Source: Myxococcales bacterium (GTDB taxonomy: Bacteria > Myxococcota_A > Polyangia > Fen-1088). Taken from it: a stretch of DNA of 64,000 nucleotides. A program made the position numbers and the translations under genes. The notes below the pieces were generated by a model. The model saw only the letters and a list, made by a program, of their open reading frames with translations, was not told the DNA's origin and searched no databases. Below, piece after piece: positions 30,977 through 37,319 of the stretch. The stretch lies in the NCBI GenBank assembly GCA_022184915.1, contig JAGTJU010000006.1, positions 286,402 to 350,401 on the forward strand. The letters run 5' to 3'. How positions within the stretch are numbered: the first letter of the stretch is position 1; every line of letters begins with the position of its first letter.

Positions 30977-31822
30977 TCAGTTCGGGAACACCCGAAGCGA
31001 GCGGTCCGGGTTCACGACCAACGAGTGGCCCTCGGGCACCCGCGCCCAGCCCGTACGGGGCTCGAGCTTCGAGTCGGCTTCGATCACGACGGCGCGAATG
31101 TCGGGATGGCTCACGCGTCGCGGCGCTTCGGTGTACCCGCGCCGCCGTGGGCAGGTGGAGTTCGAGCAATCGCCCACGCCCGTGACCTCGAGGTACTGCA
31201 TGGGAAACCCGCGGGTCTCTGCCACCAAGCTTCGCCCGTTCGTGACCACCAAGGCCAGGTCGGGGACAGAGGCCACCCCGGCGGCGGAGAGCAGCTTGTC
31301 ACAGAAGCCCACGCTCTGGTGCAGGGCGTGCTGCACGAGACGGCTCTCCGGCACGCGCACGTCGAGCAAACCCGCGTCATGCAGAAAGGCCAGGAACAGG
31401 TGAAAGAGATGCTCATCGGGCGAGCGCCCCCGGATGTTTCGACGCAGAAACTCGGGCACGCTCTGCAGCAGCCGCTCGCGCACCAGGTCGAATCCTTCGA
31501 CGGAGCCGATCGCCCCGAAGAGCCACGACCGAAACCTGAACGGATCGCTGTTCTCTGCCGCGCCGACGCTTCCGTCCTCGAGGCCCACGCGGCCCACGAC
31601 CGCATCGGCCCTCATGCCACGGGTCAGGGCGTAAAAGTCGACCTCTTCGCTCTCGGGGCGGGGCCGCTTCTGTAGCAACACCTCGTCGCCCTGGACGAAG
31701 CCCAGCCCCCAGCCGTCGGGGTGCAACGGGTCTTTCCAGTAGAGCGCCGGGCGCGCCTGGAAGAGAGCGCACGACAGCAGTTCGGGTTCGTTTCCGCTGT
31801 ACGCGATGAGATGGTTCACCAT
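30977..31822 (-). CDS. Class II glutamine amidotransferase-like protein lacking the catalytic Cys
   Basis: A protein of 281 residues with the Ntn-hydrolase fold of YafJ/EgtC-type amidotransferases. NHLIAYSGNEPE corresponds to CRWLAYSG, HPDGWGLGFVQGDEVLLQKRP to the family DGwGigwy..g.p.v.r.p, and AENSDPFRFRSWLFGAIGSVEGF to the usual NtHPF.f..w.FaHNG. In active enzymes residue 2 is the nucleophilic Cys; here the aligned residue is Asn, or Val if the ATG at 31822 is used. The NHP/HNG segments are also altered. It probably does not hydrolyse glutamine. A TATACT box lies 5 nt before the ATG and 8 nt before a GTG at 31819, whose product would begin MNHLIAY. It is divergent from queE. Confidence 0.75.
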   Translation of the reverse strand: MVNHLIAYSGNEPELLSCALFQARPALYWKDPLHPDGWGLGFVQGDEVLLQKRPRPESEEVDFYALTRGMRADAVVGRVGLEDGSVGAAENSDPFRFRSWLFGAIGSVEGFDLVRERLLQSVPEFLRRNIRGRSPDEHLFHLFLAFLHDAGLLDVRVPESRLVQHALHQSVGFCDKLLSAAGVASVPDLALVVTNGRSLVAETRGFPMQYLEVTGVGDCSNSTCPRRRGYTEAPRRVSHPDIRAVVIEADSKLEPRTGWARVPEGHSLVVNPDRSLRVFPN

Positions 31823-31827
31823 GAGTC

Positions 31828-31833
31828 AGTATA
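31828..31833 (-). promoter_or_regulatory. -10 box of the amidotransferase-like gene
   Basis: GATATACT with the perfect hexamer TATACT on the minus strand, 5 nt before the ATG and 8 nt before the GTG start. No good -35 is visible. Confidence 0.4.
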
Positions 31834-31903
31834 TCGTTTGACGCCCAGAAGGCCGAATCGTTCCACGAATTCCCCGGGCATACCGGGAGCGAGCGGCTTG
31901 TTG

Positions 31904-31909
31904 TAAGGT
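31904..31909 (+). promoter_or_regulatory. -10-like box of queE
   Basis: TAAGGT, 10 nt before the ATG at 31920. The AAGG within it could instead be a ribosome site, at a long distance. Confidence 0.3.
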
Positions 31910-31919
31910 GCGCTCCCGT

Positions 31920-32555
31920 ATGCGCATCACCGAGATTTACACCAGCGTCCAGGGGGAAACGCAGTACGCGGGCCTTCCCTGCACCTTGATTCGCACGACG
32001 GGCTGCGACCTTCGCTGCACCTATTGTGACACCGCCTATTCCTTTCATGGCGGCAAAGACATGTCTGTCGACGAGATCGTCGCCGAGGCCGAGTCTCTGG
32101 GCCCCAAGTTGGTCTTGCTGACAGGAGGTGAGCCGCTGCTCCAGCGAGACATCGTTGCCCTCTCGGAGCGTCTCCTGGCGCTGGGATTCGACGTCATGAT
32201 CGAGACGGGAGGGGCGCATCCGGTGGGCGCGCTGCCTGCCGCCGTCGCGAAAATCGTGGACGTGAAGACACCCTCGTCGGCGGAGTCGCACCGCAACCAT
32301 CCCAAGGCGCTCGAGGGGCTGGGCCCGAGGGACGCCGTGAAGTTCGTGCTGGGAGACGAAGCTGATTACGTGTGGAGCAAAGATTTCATTCAACAGAGGG
32401 ACCTGGCCGCGCGGGTCCAGGTGTTGCTCTCACCCGTCCACGGGAAGCTCGATCCACGGCAGCTCGTTTCGTGGATGTTGCGGGACCGGCTTCAGGCCCG
32501 ACTGAACCTCCAGCTCCACAAATACATCTGGGGCGCTGACGTACAGGGTGTGTGA
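31920..32555 (+). CDS. queE: 7-carboxy-7-deazaguanine synthase (radical SAM)
   Basis: A protein of 211 residues. Radical-SAM enzyme that contracts a ring to make 7-carboxy-7-deazaguanine, on the path to queuosine and other 7-deazapurines. The cluster-binding motif is Cys29-x3-Cys33-x2-Cys36 (GCDLRCTYCDT), the standard queE spacing. SVQGETQYAGLPCTLIRTTGC, LLTGGEPLLQRD and IETGG match the family. MRITEIYTSVQGE at 31920 is the family N-terminus; the GTG at 31908 is an alternative. No queC, queD or queF is in the window, so its pathway partners must be elsewhere. Confidence 0.93.
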   Translation: MRITEIYTSVQGETQYAGLPCTLIRTTGCDLRCTYCDTAYSFHGGKDMSVDEIVAEAESLGPKLVLLTGGEPLLQRDIVALSERLLALGFDVMIETGGAHPVGALPAAVAKIVDVKTPSSAESHRNHPKALEGLGPRDAVKFVLGDEADYVWSKDFIQQRDLAARVQVLLSPVHGKLDPRQLVSWMLRDRLQARLNLQLHKYIWGADVQGV

Positions 32556-32632
32556 TGGGGCAGACCGGTAACGGGGGGGGAGTCGAGACCACCCCAGGCG
32601 TCACAAAACCCACTCGTCGTCAATTTTTTCAA

Positions 32633-32661
32633 TTGACCGGTTTCGGGGCGCCTGTTAGCGT
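32633..32661 (+). promoter_or_regulatory. Sigma70-type promoter before the TPR lipoprotein gene
   Basis: TTGACC, 17 nt, TAGCGT, inside an AT-rich stretch. It supports a start of the downstream gene at 32720 rather than at 32552. Confidence 0.45.
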
Positions 32662-32719
32662 CGCGGCCGCGATAATCAACCGTAACCACTCAAGATTTCT
32701 CGCGAAACGAGAAGGGAGC

Positions 32720-33559
32720 TTGAGAAACATTTTGGCAACCTTGGCAACCACGAGCGCCCTGTTGACGGGGCTTGCCTGCGCTTCGCGGCCCAAGCGGGAC
32801 CCGGACCAGTCGTACAAGCTCTTCCAGGTCGCCGTCAGCTCTTACGAGGCGAACCGCCTGGAGGCGGCCGTGGGCGAGCTCGAGCAGGCCCTCAAGGCGG
32901 ACCCCCAGAATGCCGAGGCGCATAACATGCTCGGCATCATTGCCCTGCGTCAAGGTGCCGATTTTGAAGCGCAAATCGAGTCTCTGAGCTGCGTGCGGGG
33001 CTCAGACGCTGAGCTCGTGCGTCAGGACGCGACGCTCGAGTTCAGGAAGGCCCGGGGCGAATTCGAGGCGGCAGCTGCGCTCGAGCCCGATTTTGCGGAC
33101 GCCTGGAACAATCTTTCCGTGGCTGCCCTGAACCTGCAGGACTGGGACCTCGCGGCGCGTGCGGCGCTGAGCGCCCTGAAAGTAGGCACCTACGGGGAAC
33201 CCCACGTGGCAAGGGGAAACCTGGGGTGGGCGTATTTCCACAAGGGCGAGCTCCAAAAGGCATGGCGTGAGCTTCAAGACGCGGTGGCCCGTCAGCCTGG
33301 CTTTTGCGTGGGTCGTTACCGACTGGCCAAGGTGCTGGTGGAGCGAGGCCAGGTGGCCGACGCCGACGAGCATCTGGCCGTCATCGTGGCGGACGCACGA
33401 TGTCCGATACAAGAGGCTTTCCTGTTGGCGGGAATGGTGGCACAAAAGCGCAGCGATACGGATCGGGCGGTGGAGTTGTTCGAGCGGTGTACCCAGCTCG
33501 GAGCCAAGAGCTGCGTGGCGGGTGAGTGCAGACGTTACGCCGAGATGATTCAACGATGA
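32720..33559 (+). CDS. PilF/Tgl-like TPR lipoprotein
   Basis: About 279 residues. A signal peptide ends with the lipobox LTGLAC, so Cys near residue 19 is lipidated. Then come five or six TPR units: ALKADPQNAEAHNMLGIIAL, AALEPDFADAWNNLSVAALNLQDWD, KVGTYGEPHVARGNLGWAYFHKGEL and so on. The length and the order before a RodZ-like gene match PilF/Tgl of proteobacteria, a lipoprotein that helps assemble the type IV pilus secretin PilQ. The start is uncertain: TTG at 32720 with AAGGGAG just upstream, or TTG at 32732. The frame is open to 32552, but that part reads like non-coding DNA. The stop overlaps the next ATG (ATGA). Confidence 0.8.
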   Translation: MRNILATLATTSALLTGLACASRPKRDPDQSYKLFQVAVSSYEANRLEAAVGELEQALKADPQNAEAHNMLGIIALRQGADFEAQIESLSCVRGSDAELVRQDATLEFRKARGEFEAAAALEPDFADAWNNLSVAALNLQDWDLAARAALSALKVGTYGEPHVARGNLGWAYFHKGELQKAWRELQDAVARQPGFCVGRYRLAKVLVERGQVADADEHLAVIVADARCPIQEAFLLAGMVAQKRSDTDRAVELFERCTQLGAKSCVAGECRRYAEMIQR

Positions 33560-34098
33560 CCGAGATGGTGCGAACTGGGGACGAAAGACACTTTGGCGCG
33601 TTTTTGCGCGAGGCGCGGGAGCGTCAGAAGATTTCGGCTGCCGAGGTCGCGGAATCCATCAAAATCTCGCAGAGCTGCCTCGCGGCCCTCGAACGTGCGG
33701 CGTGGGATGAGCTGCCGCCCGAGATTTTCGTGCGGGGCTTCGTCAAGACGTATGCCCGTATCCTGGGTGTAAACGAAGGGGAACCGCTCAACCTTCTGGA
33801 CCGGGAGGTCTCGGCTCGGCGGCGATCGGATGACGAGTTGCAGGTTCCGGTGGTGTCCGGCGCCACGCACGAGCTTTTGCCCGTCGATGCTCCCCCTGTT
33901 GACCCAGACATCGCCCGCCGACCTGTGGGACTGGCGCTGTTCGTTGTCATTGTGTTGGTCATCTCGATCGTCGCGCTGTCGTATCTGCTTCATCAGCCAG
34001 CGCCTCCCGGGGAAGGGCTGAGCTGGGGGCCCTCCCAGCCTTGCGAGGTCGCAGGCGGACAGGGCACCCCTCGTCCAGTCCTCGATCCACGGGCCTGA
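33556..34098 (+). CDS. RodZ-like HTH membrane protein
   Basis: A protein of 180 residues with an N-terminal Xre/Cro-type helix-turn-helix (about 10-80; REARERQKISAAEVAESIKISQSCLAALERAAWDELP then FVRGFVKTYARILG), the exact sequence style of RodZ. One membrane helix follows (about 122-142, ALFVVIVLVISIVALSYLL). The C-terminal periplasmic part is short (about 38 residues), unlike the larger domain of E. coli RodZ. RodZ links MreB filaments to the membrane and controls rod shape; a DNA-binding role is less likely. The ATG overlaps the stop of the TPR lipoprotein gene (ATGA). This pairing is conserved in proteobacteria, which supports both calls. Confidence 0.85.
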   Translation: MTEMVRTGDERHFGAFLREARERQKISAAEVAESIKISQSCLAALERAAWDELPPEIFVRGFVKTYARILGVNEGEPLNLLDREVSARRRSDDELQVPVVSGATHELLPVDAPPVDPDIARRPVGLALFVVIVLVISIVALSYLLHQPAPPGEGLSWGPSQPCEVAGGQGTPRPVLDPRA

Positions 34099-34132
34099 GG
34101 CCCGGGTTCGCCCTGCGCAGCAGGAGGTCTGC

Positions 34133-34138
34133 TACGCT
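34133..34138 (+). promoter_or_regulatory. -10-like box of recO
   Basis: TACGCT, 6 nt before the GTG at 34145, with no Shine-Dalgarno sequence at a usual distance. Confidence 0.3.
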
Positions 34139-34144
34139 CGCAAC

Positions 34145-34939
34145 GTGCAGCCCCTGCACGAAACGGACGCCATCGTGCTTCGAGCCGTCAATTTCGGCGA
34201 AGCTGACCGCGTCGTGACGCTCTTTGGCCAGGGCACGGGCAAGGTATCGGCCCTGGCACGAGCAGCGCGAAAGAGCCGTCGTCGCTTCACGGGCCTGGGG
34301 GCCGTGGCCAGCGGCCGTGCGACCCTACGAGAGCGGGCAGGGGACCTTTGGTCTCTCGAGACCTTCGAGGTGACGAAGCCCCGGCGGGAGCTCGCGGACG
34401 ACCTGGTCAACGCCGCCCATGCCGCGTATGCGTGCGAGTTGTGCGAGCGCCTCTCGGCAGAGCACCAGGTAGACCCCCAATCGTTCGCGTGGCTCGATCA
34501 GATGCTCGATCTCCTGGCATGCGGGGCGGCGTCGGCCGAGCGCCTTCGGGTCTTCGAGTTGGGCCTGCTCGAGACCCTGGGGATCGCCCCCTCCTGGGAC
34601 GCCTGCGCAGCCTGCGGTGCTGCCGAGCTTGTGCGCACGGGGGCGCGTTGGGTGGAGGAGTCGTGCCTGCTCCTTTGCCCGAGCTGTGCCACCCGTGGCA
34701 TCCCGCTTCCCGCCGACCTGCTCGCCGCCCTGCGCCAGCTGGCCTCTCTCCCTCTCGCAGAGGCGGGCAGCCTGCACTTGCCGGCCGAGTTGAACCGCGG
34801 CTGTCGAAGAGTGCTTCATCCGTTCATCGAACGACAGGCGGGGGGGCCGCTGAAATCCCTCGCGTTTCTTGCCAAGCTGGCGCAGGGAGGGCGAGCGACG
34901 GCCGCTGGCCCCGCCCAGAAGGAACCCATCGGCTCATGA
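34145..34939 (+). CDS. recO: DNA repair protein RecO
   Basis: A protein of 264 residues. Helps RecR load RecA on single-stranded DNA covered by SSB, in the RecF pathway. The N-terminal OB-fold (about 5-80; DAIVLRAVNFGEADRVVTLFGQGTGKV) is typical. The helical C-terminal half holds a zinc site with Cys pairs near 152/155 (CAAC) and 178/181 (CPSC). The GTG start fits the family N-terminus MQPLHETDAIVL. The last 30 residues are Ala/Gly-rich. The stop overlaps the next ATG (ATGA), so the VOC gene is translationally coupled. Confidence 0.94.
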   Translation: MQPLHETDAIVLRAVNFGEADRVVTLFGQGTGKVSALARAARKSRRRFTGLGAVASGRATLRERAGDLWSLETFEVTKPRRELADDLVNAAHAAYACELCERLSAEHQVDPQSFAWLDQMLDLLACGAASAERLRVFELGLLETLGIAPSWDACAACGAAELVRTGARWVEESCLLLCPSCATRGIPLPADLLAALRQLASLPLAEAGSLHLPAELNRGCRRVLHPFIERQAGGPLKSLAFLAKLAQGGRATAAGPAQKEPIGS

Positions 34940-35400
34940 ATCAACGCGATGTCCCTGCCCCCTCCTCCGTCCCCTCGGCTGACCGTAGCCCGGGCCCTTC
35001 TCATAAACCACCCTTGATCGGCATCCGCCACGTGGCGCTCTTCACGCCGGACCTCGAGGCAACCTTGGCCTTCTGGCAAGAGGTGATGGGGTATCGCATC
35101 GAGTGGCACCCCGACCCTGACAACGTGTACCTGACCTGCGGCGGGGACAACCTCGCCCTCCACCGTCGCGGGGTGGAAGGCGGGCGCGAACGGCTCGACC
35201 ACGTGGGCTTGGCCGTCCCGTCTCCCGCAGACGTCGACGCCTGGGCGGAGCGCCTCCGTGGCTTTGGGACGCCCCTTCAGACAGAACCGCGGACCCACAG
35301 AGATGGCGCCCGGTCGTTCTACTTCAAGGACCCGGGAGGCGCCTTGATTCAAGTGATCCATCACGGTCCCCTCTCCGAGGAAGGGCGCGTGGCGCCCTGA
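34936..35400 (+). CDS. VOC-superfamily (glyoxalase-like) protein
   Basis: A protein of 154 residues. After a disordered N-terminal tail (about 1-30) comes one vicinal-oxygen-chelate domain: IRHVALFTPDLEATLAFWQEVMGYRIE (first half) and RLDHVGLAVPSPADVDAWAERL to GARSFYFKDPGGALIQVIHH (second half). His near 34 and 95 and Glu/Gln residues in ALIQVIHH are likely metal ligands. The family includes glyoxalase I, fosfomycin-resistance and dioxygenase proteins; the single-domain size does not tell which. It overlaps recO by 4 nt. Confidence 0.85.
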   Translation: MNQRDVPAPSSVPSADRSPGPSHKPPLIGIRHVALFTPDLEATLAFWQEVMGYRIEWHPDPDNVYLTCGGDNLALHRRGVEGGRERLDHVGLAVPSPADVDAWAERLRGFGTPLQTEPRTHRDGARSFYFKDPGGALIQVIHHGPLSEEGRVAP

Positions 35401-35459
35401 GAGGGAGTTACGTGCGCCCGGAACCGGATCAAAGCCGCGGCGGTTGAAGGGAGCCACGA

Positions 35460-35479
35460 CCCTGCAGCGAGCTGCGGGG
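35460..35479. repeat. Inverted repeat just upstream of the glyS start
   Basis: CCCTGCAGC and GCTGCGGGG (one mismatch) around GA. It sits 7 nt before the -10-like box of glyS, where an operator could block initiation. Confidence 0.3.
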
Positions 35480-35486
35480 AACGTGC

Positions 35487-35492
35487 TAAATT
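35487..35492 (+). promoter_or_regulatory. -10-like box of glyS
   Basis: GTGCTAAATTGC with the hexamer TAAATT, 9 nt before the ATG at 35502. Confidence 0.35.
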
Positions 35493-35501
35493 GCGCGCCC
35501 C

Positions 35502-37130
35502 ATGCCAGCCGCTTCTCTCGACCAAATCGTCAGCCTCGCCAAGCGCCGCGGGTTCGTGTTCCCCTCGTCCTCCGTCTACGGAGGTCTCGCCAGCACCTGG
35601 GATTACGGTCCGCTGGGCGTCGAACTGAAAGCCAATGTCAAGCGCGCCTGGTGGAAGTCCGTCGTTCACGATCGCGATGACATGGAAGGCCTCGACGCGG
35701 CCATCTTGATGAACCGGCTCGTGTGGAAGTACTCCGGACACGAGGCGACGTTCTCCGACCCCATGACGGACTGCCGGGCGTGTAAAGCCCGCCCTCGGGC
35801 CGACCACCTGTTCGAGGCAGCCAAGGGCCGAATCCCCAATGGCCTGGCCGAGATCAACGCCGCCATCGAGGCCAAGGAGCTTGCTTGCCCCAAGTGTGGG
35901 GGCAAGGACCTCACTGCCGCCCGGCCGTTCAACCTTATGTTTCGGACCACCGTGGGCGCTGCCGCCGACGAAGACACGGGACTTGCTTATCTGCGCCCCG
36001 AAACGGCCCAGGGCATCTTCGTGAACTTCGGGAACGTTCTGGACACGATGCGCCGCAAGTTGCCCTTCGGCATCGCTCAGGTGGGCAAAGCGTTCCGGAA
36101 CGAGATCACGCCCGGCAACTTCACCTTCCGAACGCGCGAGTTCGAGCAGATGGAGATCGAGTACTTCGTTCGCCCCGGGGAAGACGAAGCCGCCCACAAG
36201 ATGTGGATCGAGGAGCGACAGAACTGGTACCTGCAGCTCGGCTTGTCACGGGACCGTTTGCGGGCCCGGGCCCAGGGCCGTGACGAGTTGGCCCACTATG
36301 CCAAAGGGTGCGTCGATCTCGAGTACCGTTTCCCTATGGGATGGAGCGAGCTCGAAGGCATCGCGAACCGTACGGATTTCGACCTCAAGGCCCACAGCCG
36401 CACGACGGAAAACCCCGACGCTCTCGGGGAGCTCACCTATTTCGATCTCGAGACGAAGCAACACATCGTGCCCTACGTGATCGAGCCCTCGGCCGGCGCA
36501 GATCGCGCCACCTTGGCGTTCCTCTGCGATGCCTACGAGGAGGCGCTGGTCAAAGAGCTGCCGGCCGACCTCGTAGACCAACTCAAAGCTGGGGTGGAGA
36601 GCTTCGCAAAGTCGGTTGCAAAACGTGACAAACTCGACAGCGGCATCCGGGATCGTCTGGCAGGCGCCGCCGAAGAGGTGGCCAAGGACGTTTCGGGCCA
36701 GTTTGGTGCCCTCTGTGGACTGACCGCTGACACCGAGGCACAGAACATCGAGGTCATGAAGAAGCTGAAGGGGCAAGTGACGAAGGCGGCCGAAGAGTAC
36801 GCCCGTACCGTCCTTCACTTGCATCCCCGGCTCTCACCCGTGGCCGTCGCGGTGTTTCCCCTCAAGAAGAACGAGCCACGGCTCGTCGACATGGCGCGCG
36901 GTCTTCGGCGGGAGCTCCAATCGACGGGTCTGCGGGCCGTCTACGACGACACGGGCGCCATCGGTAAGCTTTACCGTCGGCAGGACGAGATCGGAACGCC
37001 TTGGTGCCTCACGGTCGATTTTCAGTCGCTCGAAGACCAGACCGTCACCCTGCGCGATCGCGACTCGATGCGCCAGGAGCGTCTGCCGGTCTCTGATTTG
37101 CCGGCCGTCCTATCGGGACGCATGCGCTGA
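35502..37130 (+). CDS. glyS: Glycyl-tRNA synthetase, single-chain dimeric type
   Basis: A protein of 542 residues. Charges tRNA-Gly. It is the single-chain alpha2 type (as in Thermus and eukaryotes), not the glyQ/glyS alpha2beta2 type of E. coli. Class II motifs: VYGGLASTWDYGPLGVELK at the start, FRNEITPGNFTFRTREFEQMEIEYF (motif 2 region) and the C-terminal anticodon-binding domain (about 445-540; HLHPRLSPVAVAVFPLKK). A zinc-like site CRAC and CPKC (near 90 and 128) is visible. All catalytic parts are intact. It is followed by a strong hairpin and ppdK. Confidence 0.96.
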   Translation: MPAASLDQIVSLAKRRGFVFPSSSVYGGLASTWDYGPLGVELKANVKRAWWKSVVHDRDDMEGLDAAILMNRLVWKYSGHEATFSDPMTDCRACKARPRADHLFEAAKGRIPNGLAEINAAIEAKELACPKCGGKDLTAARPFNLMFRTTVGAAADEDTGLAYLRPETAQGIFVNFGNVLDTMRRKLPFGIAQVGKAFRNEITPGNFTFRTREFEQMEIEYFVRPGEDEAAHKMWIEERQNWYLQLGLSRDRLRARAQGRDELAHYAKGCVDLEYRFPMGWSELEGIANRTDFDLKAHSRTTENPDALGELTYFDLETKQHIVPYVIEPSAGADRATLAFLCDAYEEALVKELPADLVDQLKAGVESFAKSVAKRDKLDSGIRDRLAGAAEEVAKDVSGQFGALCGLTADTEAQNIEVMKKLKGQVTKAAEEYARTVLHLHPRLSPVAVAVFPLKKNEPRLVDMARGLRRELQSTGLRAVYDDTGAIGKLYRRQDEIGTPWCLTVDFQSLEDQTVTLRDRDSMRQERLPVSDLPAVLSGRMR

Positions 37131-37162
37131 ATCTCCTGCTGTGAGGGGGACCCGCTCCTTTT

Positions 37163-37214
37163 CGCGGTGCCTGGTCTCGCAGGTCGCGCAGCGACCGCAG
37201 GCCAGGGCATCGCG
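37163..37214. repeat. Strong compound hairpin between glyS and ppdK
   Basis: The outer arms (37163-37174 and 37202-37214) pair through 12 positions with one bulge. The inner arms GGTCGC (37182-37187) and GCGACC (37191-37196) close a 3-nt loop. There is no U-tract, so it may protect or end the glyS mRNA. Confidence 0.45.
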
Positions 37215-37303
37215 GAGAGAGCGGGGCGCAGGATGAAGGGAGAAAGGCGTGTCTTCTTCATCATGTCGCGCGCTTCCTTCTTTTCTTCCGCGCGAAGCCC
37301 TGG

Positions 37304-37309
37304 TAATAC
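37304..37309 (+). promoter_or_regulatory. -10 box of ppdK
   Basis: TGGTAATACT, an extended -10 with the hexamer TAATAC, 10 nt before the ATG at 37320. Confidence 0.4.
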
Positions 37310-37319
37310 TGCGCGCGCG

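Noticed and set aside
31873..31887. CCCGG/CCGGG inverted repeat before queE as a riboswitch element
   Set aside because: It is too short, and no preQ1-type fold or conserved element is visible.
32552..32719. Upstream extension of the TPR lipoprotein with a Tat-like RRQFF stretch
   Set aside because: The region is AT-rich, contains a promoter match and reads like non-coding DNA. The lipoprotein signal begins later.
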